DNA from: Muricea muricata | Lineage: Eukaryota > Cnidaria > Anthozoa > Malacalcyonacea > Plexauridae | Direction of reading: 5' to 3' | Length of the DNA: 64,000 nucleotides | Assembly (NCBI GenBank): GCA_963855995.1 | Contig: OY979724.1 | Coordinates: 6,735,772-6,799,771, forward strand | Part shown: positions 37,901 through 49,525 of the stretch, one piece after another | Position numbering within the stretch: the first letter of the stretch is position 1 | Layout of the letters: each line of letters begins with the position of its first letter | Position numbers and translations under genes: made by a program | Notes under the pieces: generated by a model | The model's database searches: none | Seen by the model: only the letters and a program-made list of their open reading frames with translations | Told to the model about the DNA's origin: nothing

Positions 37901-40900
37901 TTTCTTACCTGTTTTACAGTTCTTTTCTGTCTTATCTTTTTTTTTCTGTTTTACCTGTCTTTTCTTTCTTACCTGTCTTTTCTGTCTTACATGCCTCACC
38001 TGTCTTTTTTTTCTTACCTGTTCTTTCTGTCTTAATGTCTTTTCAGTCTTACCTGTCTTTTCTGTCTTACCAGTCTTACCATTCTTTTCTGTCTTACCTG
38101 TCTTTTCTGTCTTTCCAGTCTTTTCCGTCTTTACTGTCTTTTCTGTCTTACCTGTCTTTCCCGTCTTTCCTGTCTTTCCTGTGTTACCTGTTTTACTTGT
38201 CTTAACTGTCTTCTCTGTCTTACCTGTTTTACATGTATTATCGGTGCTACCTGTGTTATCTGTCTTAGCTGTCTTATCATTTTTACCTGTCTTATCTGTC
38301 TTATCTGTCTTACCTGTCTTAACTGTTCTTTCTGTTTTACCTGTCTTTCCTGTCTTACCTGTCTTACCTGTCTTACCTTTTTTACGTGTCTTACCTGTCT
38401 TACCTGTCTTACCTGTCTTACCTTTCTTACCTCTCTTACCTTTCTTTTCTGTCTTTCCTGCCTTACCAGTCTTACCTGTCTTTTCTGTCTGTTCTGTGTT
38501 ACCAGTCTTACCTGTGTTACCTGTCTTACCTGTCTTTTCTTTCTTACCTGTCTTGTCTGTCTTTTCTGTGTTACCTGTTTTACCTGTCTTTTCTGTCTTA
38601 CCTGTCTTATCTGTCTTTTCTGTCTTTTCAGTCTTACCTGTTTTGCCTGTCTTATCTTAATTTTCTGTCTTTTCTGTCTTACATGTCTTATCTTAATTTT
38701 CTGTCTTACATGTCTTATTTGTCTTTTCTGTCTTACATGTCTTTTCTGTCTTTTCGGTCTTACCTGTCTTATCTGTCTTTACTGTCTTACCTGTCCTACC
38801 TGTGTTACCTGTGTTACCTTTTTTACCTGTCTTAACTGTGTTATCTCTCTTACCTTTTTTACATGTATTATCTGTCTTACCTGTCTTATCTGTCTTACCT
38901 GTCTTATCATTTTTACCTGTCTTATCTGTCTTATCTGTCTTACTTGTGTTACCTGTTCTTTCTGTCTTTTCTGTCCTTCCTGTCTTACCTGTCTTACCTG
39001 TTTACCTGTCTTACCTTTCTTACGTGTCTTACCTGTCTTATCTGTCTTACCTTTCTTACCTGTTTTACGTTTCTTTTCTGTCTTACCTGTCTTACCTGTC
39101 TTAGCTGTCTTACCTATCTTTTCTGTCTTTTCTGTCTTACCAGTCTTACCTGTCTTACCTGTCTTACCTGTCTTTTCTGGCCTACCTGTCTTGTCTGTCT
39201 TTTCGGTTTTACCTGTTTTACCTGTGTTTTCTGTCTTACCTGTCTTATCTGCCTTTTCTGTCTTTTCTGTCTTTTCTGTCTTACCTGTTTCGCCATTCTT
39301 ATCTTAATTTTCTGTCTTGCATCTCCTATTGGTCTTTTCTGTCTTACCTGTCTTTTCTGTCTTTTAGGTTTTACCTGTCTTATCTGTCTTTTCTGTGTTA
39401 CCTGTTTTACTTGTCTTACCATTCTTTTCTGTTTTACCTGTCTTTTCTGTCTTTCCTGTCTTTTCGGTTTTACCTGTCTTTTCTTCCTTACCTCTCTTTT
39501 CTGTCTTACCTCTCTTACTTGTGTTACCTGTCTTATCTTTCTTACCTGTCTTATCTGTCTTACCTGTCTTACATGTATCATGTGTCTTACCTGTCTTATC
39601 TGTCTTACCTGTCTTATCTGTTTTACATCTCTTATCTGTCTTACCTGTACATGTATTACCTGTCTTTTCTGTCTTACCTGTCTTACCTGTTTTACCTGTC
39701 TTACCTGTCTTACCTGCTTTACCTGTTTTACCCATCTTACCTGTCTTACATTTCTTGCCTGTCTTTCCAGTCTTACCTGTCTTACCTGTGTTACCTGTCT
39801 TACCTGTCTTACCGGTTTTACGTGCTTTACCTGTCCTATTTGTCTTACCTGTCTTACTTGTCCTACCTATCTTACCTGTCTTACCTGTCTTACCTATCTT
39901 TTTTGTCTTACCTGTCTTACCTATCTTACCTGTCTTAGCGGTCTTTTCTGTCTTACCTGTCTTATCTCTCTTTTCTGTTTTACCTGTTTTACCTGTCTTT
40001 TCTGTCTTACCTGTCTTATCTGCCTTTTCTGTCTAATCTGTTTTTTCTGTCTTACCTTTCTTTTCTGTCTTACCTGTCTTTTCTGTCTTGCCTGTCTTAT
40101 CTTAATTTTCTTTCTTTTCTTTCTTACATGTCTATTCTTTCTTTTCTGGCTTACCTGTCTTAATTGTCTTATGTGTCTTTTCTTTCTTACCTGTCTTAAC
40201 TTTCTTTTCTGACTTGCCTGTCTTACCTGTCTTACCTGTCTTACCGGTTTTACCTGCTTTACCTGTCCTATTTGTTTTACCTGTCTTACCTGTCCTACCT
40301 GTCTTACACTTCCTTCCTTTCTTACCTGTCTTTTTTTATTACCTGCCTTATCTGCCTTTTCTGTCTTATCTGTTTTCTCTGTCTTACCTGTCTTTTCTGT
40401 CTTATTTGTCTTTTCTGTCTTGCCTGTCTTATCTTAATTTTCTGTCTTTTCTGTCTTACATGTCTTATCTTAATTTTCTGTCTTACATGTCTTATTTGTC
40501 TTTTCTGTCTTACCTGTCTTACCTTTCTTTTCTGTCTTTTCAGTCTAACCTGTCTTATCTGTCTTTTGTGTCTTACCTGTCTTACCTGTGTTACCTGTTT
40601 TACCTGTCTTAACTGTCTTATCTGTCTTACCTGTTTTACATGTATTATCTGTCTTACCGGTCTTATATGTCTTATTTGTCTTATCATTTTTACCTGTCTT
40701 ATATTTTTTTATTTGTCTTACCTGTCTTACCTGTTCTTTCTGTCTTACCTGTCTTTCCTGTCTTACCTTTCTTACCTGTCTTACCTGTTTTACCTTTCTG
40801 ACCTGTTTTACCTGTCTTACCTGTCTTACTTTTCTTTCCTGTCTTACCTGTCTTTTCTGTCTTACCTGCCTTACCTGTCTTACCTGTCTTTTCTGTCTGT

Positions 40901-41535
40901 TCTGTCTTACCAGTCTTACCTGTGTTACCTGTCTTACCTGTCTTTTCTTACTTACCTGTCTTAGCTGTGTTTTCGGTCTTACCTGTCTTATCTGTCTTTT
41001 CTGTCTTACCTGTCTTATTTATCTTACCATTCTTACCTTTCTTACCTGTCTTACCTGTCTTACCTTTCTTTCCTGTCTTACCTGTCTTTTCTGTCTTACC
41101 TGTCTTACCTTTTTTACCTGTCTTACCTTTCTTACCTGTCTTACCTGTGTTACCTGTCTTACCTGTCTTTTCTTTCTTACCTGTCTTACCTGTCTTTTCG
41201 GTCTTACCTGTTTTGTCTGTCTTTTCTGTCTTACCTGTCTTATTTATCTTACCATTCTTACCTGTCTTACCTGTCTTTTCTTTCTTACCTGTTTTTCTGT
41301 CTTACCTATCTTACCATTTTACCTCTCTTACCTGTCTTTTCTTTCTTACCTGTCTTTTCTGTCTTAACTGTCTTATCTGTCTTTTCTGTCTTACCTGTCT
41401 TACCAGTCTGACCATTCTTACCTGTCTTACCGTTCTTACCTGTCTTACCTGTCTTACCTGTCTTACCTGTCTTTTCTGCCTTACCTGTCTTTTCTGTCTT
41501 ACATGCCTTACGTGTCTTTTCTGTCTTACCTGTGT
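28958..41535 (+). repeat. 12,677-bp tandem duplication, copy 2 (12,578 bp)
   Basis: Begins exactly where copy 1 ends. Its length is accounted for unit by unit: one extra unit near 39,090 (+9), an 11-unit deletion near 41,120 (-99) and one missing unit near 41,527 (-9) give 12,578. At about 41,535 it continues into the presumed original right flank (TTTTACATGTCTTAACTG), which is also seen after the same landmark at about 42,990, 48,010 and 50,440. Confidence 0.87.
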
Positions 41536-43290
41536 TACCTGTTTTACATGTCTTAACTGTCTTATCTGTCCTACCTGTTTTACATATATTATCTGTCTTG
41601 CCTGTCTTATCTGTCTCACCTGTCTTATCATTTTTACCTGTCTTATCTGTCTTATCTGTCTTACTTATCTTACCTGTCTTACCTGTTCTTTCTGTCTTAC
41701 CCGTCTTTTCTGTCTTATTTGTCTTTTCTGTCTTGCCTGTCTTATCTTAATTTTCTGTCTTTTCTGTCTTACATGTCTTATCTTAATTTTCTGTCTTACA
41801 TGTCTTATTTGTCTTTTCTGTCTTACCTGTCTTACCTTTCTTTTCTGTCTTTTCAGTCTTACCTGTCTTATCTGTCTTTTGTGTCTTACCTGTCTTACCT
41901 GTGTTACCTGTTTTACCTGTCTTAACTGTCTTATCTGTCTTACCTGTTTTACATGTATTATCTGTCTTACCGGTCTTATCTGTCTTATTTGTCTTATCAT
42001 TTTTACCTGTCTTATATTTTTTTATTTGTCTTACCTGTCTTACCTGTTCTTTCTGTCTTACCTGTCTTTCCTGTCTTACCTTTCTTACCTGTCTTACCTG
42101 TTTTACTTTTCTGACCTGTTTTACCTGTCTTACCTGCCTTACCTGTCTTACTTTTCTTTCCTGTCTTACCTGTCTTTTCTGTCTTACCTGCCTTACCTGT
42201 CTTACCTGTCTTTTCTGTCTGTTCTGTCTTACCAGTCTTACCTGTGTTACCTGTCTTACCTGTCTTTTCTTACTTACCTGTCTTAGCTGTGTTTTCGGTC
42301 TTACCTGTCTTATCTGTCTTTTCTGTCTTACCTGTCTTATTTATCTTACCATTCTTACCTTTCTTACCTGTCTTACCTGTCTTACCTTTCTTTCCTGTCT
42401 TACCTGTCTTTTCTGTCTTACCTGTCTTACCTTTCTTACCTGTGTTACCTGTCTTACCTGTCTTACCTGTCTTTTTTTCTTACCTGTCTTACCTGTCTTT
42501 TCTGTCTTACCTGCCTTACCTGTCTTACCTGCCTTACCTGTCTTTTCTGTCTGTTTTGTCTTACCAGTCTTACCTGTGTTACCTGTCTTACCTGTCTTTT
42601 CTTTCTTACCTGTCTTACCTGTCTTTTCGGTCTTACCTGTTTTGTCTGTCTTTTCTGTCTTACCTGTCTTATTTATCTTACCATTCTTACCATTCTTACC
42701 TGTCTTACCTGTCTTACCTGTCTTTTCTTTCTTACCTGTTTTTCTGTCTTACCTATCTTACCATTTTACCTCTCTTACCTGTCTTTTCTTTCTTACCTGT
42801 CTTTTCTGTCTTAACTGTCTTATCTGTCTTTTCTGTCTTACCTGTCTTACCAGTCTGACCATTCTTACCTGTCTTACCGTTCTTACCATCTTACCTGTCT
42901 TACCTGTCTTACCTGTCTTACCTGTCTTTTCTGCCTTACCTGTCTTTTCTGTCTTACATGCCTTACGTGTCTTTTCTGTCTGACCTGTCTTACCTGTGTT
43001 ACCTGTTTTACATGTCTTAACTGTCTTATCTGTCCTACCTTTTTTACATGTATTATCTGTCTTGCCTGTCTTATCTGTCTCACCTGTCTTATCATTTTTA
43101 CCTGTCTTATCTGTCTTATCTGTCTTACTTATCTTACCTGTCTTACCTGTTCTTTCTGTCTTACCTGTCTTTCCTGTCTTACCTGTCTTACCTGTCTTAC
43201 CTGTCTTACCTGTCTCACCTGTCTTACCTGTCTTACCTTTCTTACCTGTCTTACCAGCCTTACCTTTCTTACGTGTCTTTTCTGTCTTAC
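40213..43290 (+). repeat. Family-II modules, two successive cycles
   Basis: The module that begins at 40,213 repeats about 1.3 kb later (landmarks at 40,588 and 41,901, offset 1,313; 40,922 and 42,244, offset 1,322). The second cycle carries the TTACTTACCTG unit again at 42,270. The right edge is the GTTTAAAC block at 43,293. Confidence 0.72.
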
Positions 43291-43292
43291 GT

Positions 43293-43300
43293 GTTTAAAC
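43293..43300. repeat. GTTTAAAC palindrome landmark, three copies
   Basis: The string GTGTTTAAACTATCTTGCC occurs at 43,291, 45,025 and 50,737 and I did not see it elsewhere. The palindrome positions are 43,293-43,300, 45,027-45,034 and 50,739-50,746. It marks a submodule linking family II to the mosaic segments. Confidence 0.8.
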
Positions 43301-43372
43301 TATCTTGCCATTTTTACCTGTCTTACCTGTCTTTTCTTTCTTACCTGTCTTTTAAGTCTTACCTGTCATATC

Positions 43373-43440
43373 TGCCTTTTCTGTCTTACCTGTCTTTTCT
43401 GTCTTACCTGTCTTTTCTGTCTTACCTGTCTTTTCTGTCT
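43373..43440 (+). repeat. 18-bp dimeric sub-array
   Basis: Strict alternation of two unit types, CTGTCTTTT and CTGTCTTAC, over about four dimers. This is the clearest local case of an 18-bp period. A shorter version occurs at about 50,820-50,885. Confidence 0.75.
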
Positions 43441-46400
43441 CGCATGTCTTATCTTAATTTTCTGTCTTTTATGTCTGACATGTCTTATCTTAATTTTCTG
43501 TCTTACATGTCTATTGTGTCTTTTCTGGCTTATCAGTTTTAGTGTCTTTTCTGTCTTACCTGTCTTAGCTGTCTTATCTGTCTTTTCTGTCTTACCTGTT
43601 TTACCGGTCTTACCAGTCTGACCATTCTTACCTGTCTTACCGTTCTTACCTGCCTTACCTGTCTTGCCTGTCTTTTCTGTCGTAGCTGTCTTACCTATCT
43701 TACAATTCTTACCTGTCTTACCTGTCTTTTCTTTCTTACCTGTCTTTTCTGTCTTACCTGTTTTACCTATCTTACCATTCTTACCTGTCTTACCTGTTTT
43801 ACCTGCTTTACCTGTCTTACCCGTCTTACCTGTCTCACATTTCTTGCCTGTCTTACCAGTCTTACCTGTCTTATCTGTCTTTTCTGTCTTTTCTGTCTTA
43901 CCTGTTTCGCCTGTCTTATCTTAATTTTCTGTCTTACATGTCCTATTGGTCTTTTCAGTCTTACCTGTCTTACCTGTCTTTTGGGTTTTACCTGTCTTAT
44001 CTGTCTTTTCTGTGTTAGCTGTTTTATCTGTCTTACCATTCTTTTTTGTCTTACCTGTCCTTTGTGTCTTTCGTGTCTTTTCGGTCTTACCTGTCTTTTC
44101 TTCCTTACCTGTCTTTTCTGTCCTACCTGTCTGACTTGTGTTACCTGTCTTATCTGTCTTACCTGCCTTATCTGTCTTACCTGTCTTACATGTATCATGT
44201 ATTACCTGTCTTTTCTGTCTTACCTGTCTTACCTGTTTTACCCGTCTTACCTGTCTTACCTGCTTTACCTGTCTTACCCGTCTTACCTGTCTCACATTTT
44301 TTGTTTGTCTTACCAGTCTTACCTGTCTTACCTGTCTTACCTCTCTTACCGGTTTTACCTGCTTTACCTGTCCTATTTGTCTAACCTGTCTTACCTGTCC
44401 TACCTGTCTTACCTGTCTTACCTGTCTTACCTGTCTTTTCTGTCTTACCTGTCTTAGCTATCTTACCTCTCTTACCTGTCTTTTCTGTCTTACCCTTCTT
44501 ATCTCTCTTTACTGTTTTACCTGTTTTATCTGTCTTATAAGTCTTACCTGTCTTATCGTTTTTACCTGTCTTATCTGTCTTATCTGTCTTACCTATCTTA
44601 CCTGTCTTACCTGTTCTTTCTGTCTTACCTGTCTTTCCTGTCTTACCTGTCATACCTGTCTTTTCTGCCTTACCTCTCTTTTCTGTCTTACATGCCTTAC
44701 CTGTCTTTTCTGTCTTACCTGTCTTACCTGTGTTACCTGTTTTACATGTCTTAACTGTCTTATCTGTCCTACCTGTTTTACATGTATTATCTGTCTTACC
44801 TGTCTTATCTGTCTTACCTGTCTTATCAATTTTACCTGTCTTATCTGTCTTATCTGTCTTACCTATCTTACCTGTCTTACCTGTTCTTTCTGTCTTACCT
44901 GTCTTTTTTGTCTTACCTGTCTTACCTGTCTTACCTGTCTTACCTGTCTCACCTGTCTTACCTGTCTTACCTTTCTTACCTGTCTTACCTGTCTTACCTT
45001 TCTTACGTGTCTTTTCTGTCTTACGTGTTTAAACTATCTTGCCATTTTTACCTGTCTTACCTGTCTTTTCTTTCTTACCTGTCTCTTCTTCCTTACCTCT
45101 CTTTTCTGTCTTACCTCTCTTACTTGTGTTACGTGTCTTATTTTTCTTACCTGTCTTATCTGTCTTACCTGTCTTACATGTATCATGTGTCTTACCTGTC
45201 TTATCTGTCTTACCTGTCTTATCTGTTTTACATCTCTTATCTGTCTTACCTGTACATGTATTACCTGTCTTTTCTGTCTTACCTGTCTTACCTGTTTTAC
45301 CTGTCTTACCTGTCTTACCTGCTTTACCTGTTTTACCCGTCTTACCTGTCTTACATTTCTTGCCTGTCTTTCCAGTCTTACCTGTCTTACCTGTGTTACC
45401 TGTCTTACCTGTCTTACCGGTTTTACGTGCTTTACCTGTCCTATTTGTCTTACCTGTCTTACTTGTCCTACCTATCTTACCTGTCTTACCTGTCTTACCT
45501 ATCTTTTTTGTCTTACCTGTCTTACCTATCTTACCTGTCTTAGCGGTCTTTTCTGTCTTACCTGTCTTATCTCTCTTTTCTGTTTTACCTGTTTTACCTG
45601 TCTTTTCTGTCTTACCTGTCTTATCTGCCTTTTCTGTCTAATCTGTTTTTTCTGTCTTACCTTTCTTTTCTGTCTTACCTGTCTTTTCTGTCTTGCCTGT
45701 CTTATCTTAATTTTCTTTCTTTTCTTTCTTACATGTCTATTCTTTCTTTTCTGGCTTACCTGTCTTAATTGTCTTATGTGTCTTTTCTTTCTTACCTGTC
45801 TTAACTTTCTTTTCTGACTTACCTGTCTTACCTGTCTTACCTGTCTTACCGGTTTTACCTACTTTACCTGTCCTATTTGTCTTACCTGTCTTACCTGTCC
45901 TACCTGTCTTACACTTCCTTCGTTTCTTACCTGTCTTTTTTTCTTACTTCCTTATCTGCCTTTTCTGTCTTATCTGTTTTTTCTGTCTTACCTGTCTTTT
46001 CTGTCTTATTTGTCTTTTCTGTCTTGCCTGTCTTATCTTAATTTTCTGTCTTTTCTGTCTTACATGTCTTATCTTAATTTTCTGTCTTACATGTCTTATT
46101 TGTCTTTTCTGTCTTACCTGTCTTACCTTTCTTTTCTGTCTTTTCAGTCTTACCTGTCTTATCTGTCTTTTGTGTCTTACCTGTCTTACCTGTGTTACCT
46201 GTTTTACCTGTCTTAACTGTCTTATCTGTCTTACCTGTTTTACATGTATTATCTGTCTTACCGGTCTTATCTGTCTTATTTGTCTTATCATTTTTACCTG
46301 TCTTATATTTTTTTATTTGTCTTACCAGTCTTACCTGTTCTTTCTGTCTTACCTGTCTTTCCTGTCTTACCTTTCTTACCTGTCTTACCTGTTTTACCTT

Positions 46401-46534
46401 TCTGACCTGTTTTACCTGTCTTACCTGTCTTACCTGTCTCACTTTTCTTTCCTGTCTTACCTGTCTTTTCTGTCTTACCTGCCTTACCTGTCTTAGCTGT
46501 CTTTTCTGTCTGTTCTGTCTTACCAGTCTTACCT

Positions 46535-47970
46535 GTGTTACCTGTCTTACCTGTCTTTTCTTACTTACCTGTCTTAGCTGTGTTTTCGGTCTTACCTGTC
46601 TTATCTGTCTTTTCTGTCTTACCTGTCTTATTTATCTTACCATTCTTACCTTTCTTACCTGTCTTACCTGTTTTACCTTTCTTTCCTGTCTTACCTGTCT
46701 TTTCTGTCTTACCTGTTTTACCTTTCTTACCTGTGTTACCTGTCTTACCTGTCTTTTTTTTCTTCCCTGTCTTACCTGTCTTTTCTGTCTTACCTGCCTT
46801 ACCTGTCTTACCTGCCTTACCTGTCTTTTCTGTCTGTTCTGTCTTACCAGTCTTACTTGTGTTACCTGTCTTACCTTTCTTTTCTTTCTTACCTGTCTTA
46901 CCTGTCTTTTCGGACTTATTTGTTTTGTCTGTCTTTTCTGTCTTACCTGTCTTATTTATCTTACCATTCTTACCTGTCTTACCTGTCTTACCTGTCTTTT
47001 CTTTCTTACCTGTTTTTCTGTCTTACTTATCTTACCATTTTACCTCTCTTACCTGTCTTTTCTTTCTTACCTGTCTTTTCTGTCTTAACTGTCTTATCTG
47101 TCTTTTCTGTCTTACCTGTCTTACCAGTCTGACCATTCTTACCTGTCTTACCGTTCTTACCTGTCTTACCTGTCTTACCTGTCTTACCTGTCTTACCTGC
47201 CTTACCTGTCTTACCTGTCTTTTCTGTCTGTTCTGTCTTACCAGTCTTACCTGTGTTACCTGTCTTACCTGTCTTTTCTTACTTACCTGTCTTAGCTGTG
47301 TTTTTGGTCTTACCTGTCTTATCTGTCTTTTCTGTCTTACCTGTCTTATTTATCTTACCATTCTTACCTTTCTTACCTGTCTTACCTGTTTTACCTTTCT
47401 TTCCTGTCTTACCTGTCTTTTCTGTCTTACCTGTTTTACCTTTCTTACCTGTGTTACCTGTCTTACCTGTCTTACCTGTCTTTTTTTTCTTACCTGTCTT
47501 ACCTGTCTTTTCTGTCTTACCTGCCTTACCTGTCTTACCTGCCTTACCTGTCTTTTCTGTCTGTTCTGTCTTACCAGTCTTACCTGTGTTACCTGTCTTA
47601 CCTGTCTTTTCTTTCTTACCTGTCTTACCTGTCTTTTCGGTCTTACCTGTTTTGTCTGTCTTTTCTGTCTTACCTGTCTTATTTATCTTACCATTCTTAC
47701 CTGTCTTACCTGTCTTACCTGTCTTTTCTTTCTTACCTGTTTTTCTGTCTTACCTATCTTACCATTTTACCTCTCTTACCTGTCTTTTCTTTCTTACCTG
47801 TCTTTTCTGTCTTAACTGTCTTATCTGTCTTTTCTGTCTTACCTGTCTTACCAGTCTGACCATTCTTACCTGTCTTACCGTTCTTACCTGTCTTACCTGT
47901 CTTACCTGTCTTACCTGTCTTACCTGTCTTACCTGTCTTACCTGTCTTTTCTGCCTTACCTGTCTTTTCT
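46535..47970 (+). repeat. Local tandem duplication, about 718-bp period
   Basis: The stretch from 46,535 recurs from 47,253 with the same unusual units (TTACTTACC at 46,562 and 47,280, GTTTTACCTTTC, a T-rich CTTTTTTTTC unit). The second copy has one extra 9-bp unit before the T-rich unit. The period is not an exact multiple of nine because off-length units are carried along. Confidence 0.72.
47883..47948 (+). repeat. Longest perfectly homogeneous unit run noted
   Basis: About seven consecutive perfect CTTACCTGT units with no variant. Neighbouring equivalents (for example 47,150-47,190 and 50,340-50,370) have fewer, so the run length itself varies between module copies, as expected for recent unit-level slippage. 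Confidence 0.8.
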
Positions 47971-48015
47971 GTCTTACATGCCTTACGTGTCTTTTCTGTC
48001 TTACCTGTCTTACCT

Positions 48016-49525
48016 GTGTTACCTGTTTTACATGTCTTAACTGTCTTATCTGTCCTACCTGTTTTACATGTATTATCTGTCTTGCCTGTCTTATCTGTCT
48101 CACCTGTCTTATCATTTTTACCTGTCTTATCTGTCTTATCTGTCTTACTTATCTTACTTGTCTTACCTGTTCTTTCTGTCTTACCTGTCTTTCCTGTCTT
48201 ACCTGTCTTACCTGTCTTACCTGTCTTACCTGTCTCACCTGTTTTACCTGTCTTACCTGTCTTACCTGTCTTACCGGTTTTACCTGCTTTACCTGTCCTA
48301 TTTGTCTTACCTGTCTTACCTGTCCTACCTGTCTTACACTTCCTTCCTTTCTTACCTGTCTTTTTTTCTTACCTGCCTTATCTGCCTTTTCTGTCTTATC
48401 TGTTTTTTCTGTCTTACCTGTCTTTTCTGTCTTATTTGTCTTTTCTGTCTTGCCTGTCTTATCTTAATTTTCTGTCTTTTCTGTCTTACATGTCTTATCT
48501 TAATTTTCTGTCTTACATGTCTTATTTGTCTTTTCTGTCTTACCTGTCTTACCTTTCTTTTCTGTCTTTTCAGTCTTACCTGTCTTATCTGTCTTTTGTG
48601 TCTTACCTGTCTTACCAGTCTGACCATTCTTACCTGTCTTACCGTTCTTACGTGTCTTACCTGTCTTACCTGTCTTACCTGTCTTACCTGTCTTACCTGT
48701 CTTTTCTGCCTTACCTGTCTTTTCTGTCTTACATGCCTTACGTGTCTTTTCTGTCTTACCTGTCTTACCTGTGTTTCCTGTTTTACATGTCTTAACTGTC
48801 TTATCTGTCCTACCTGTTTTACATGTATTATCTGTCTTGCCTGTCTTATCTGTCTCACCTGTCTTATCATTTTTACCTGTCTTATCTGTCTTATCTGTCT
48901 TACTTATCTTACCTGTCTTACCTGTTCTTTCTGCCTTACCTGTCTTTCCTGTCTTACCTGTCTTACCTGTCTTACCTGTCTCACCTGTCTTACCTGTCTT
49001 ACCTGTCTTACCTGTCTTACCGGTTTTACCTGCTTTACCTGTCCTATTTGTCTTACCTGTCTTACCTGTCCTACCTGTCTTACACTTCCTTCCTTTCTTA
49101 CCTGTCTTTTTTTCTTACCTGCCTTATCTGCCTTTTCTGTCTTATCTGTTTTTTCTGTCTTACCTGTCTTTTCTGTCTTATTTGTCTTTTCTGTCTTGCC
49201 TGTCTTATCTTAATTTTCTGTCTTTTCTGTCTTACATGTCTTATCTTAATTTTCTGTCTTACATGTCTTATTTGTCTTTTCTGTCTTACCTGTCTTACCT
49301 TTCTTTTCTGTCTTTTCAGTCTTACGTGTCTTATCTGTCTTTTGTGTCTTACCTGTCTTACCTGTGTTACCTGTTTTACCTGTCTTAACTGTCTTATCTG
49401 TCTTACCTGTTTTACATGTATTATCTGTCTTACCGGTCTTATCTGTCTTATTTGTCTTATCATTTTTACCTGTCTTATATTTTTTTATTTGTCTTACCTG
49501 TCTTACCTGTTCTTTCTGTCTTACC
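48016..49525 (+). repeat. Local tandem duplication, about 755-bp period
   Basis: Two copies, 48,016-48,770 and from 48,771, both start at TTACCTG(T)GTT followed by TTTTACATGTCTTAACTG and both proceed to TTACACTTCCTTCC and the paired TTAATTTTCTGTC block. In the first copy this joins a stretch with the AGTCTGACCATTC landmark (48,620). In the second it continues as an ordinary family-II cycle. The first copy is therefore a chimera of two family-II submodules. Confidence 0.7.

Larger units (their letters stand above)
43291..45817 (+). repeat. Mosaic segment with reused family-I module
   Basis: Begins with the GTTTAAAC block and an 18-bp alternating stretch, passes through modules resembling family I (TACATGTATCATG at about 44,190), repeats the GTTTAAAC block at 45,027, then from about 45,090 to 45,817 follows 26,800-27,526 and 39,490-40,212 almost base for base. 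The entry into family II after 45,817 is the same as at 27,526 and 40,212, so this transition exists in three copies. Confidence 0.68.

Noticed and set aside
28958..41535. 12.7-kb duplication dismissed as an assembly artefact
   Set aside because: The two copies differ by whole-unit indels, scattered substitutions and a conversion patch with a separate donor, which an accidental copy of one sequence would not show. Read support remains the real test.
43293..43300. GTTTAAAC or TACATGTA as a transposon terminal repeat or attachment site
   Set aside because: No paired inverted ends, target-site duplication or transposase-like frame lies near any copy.
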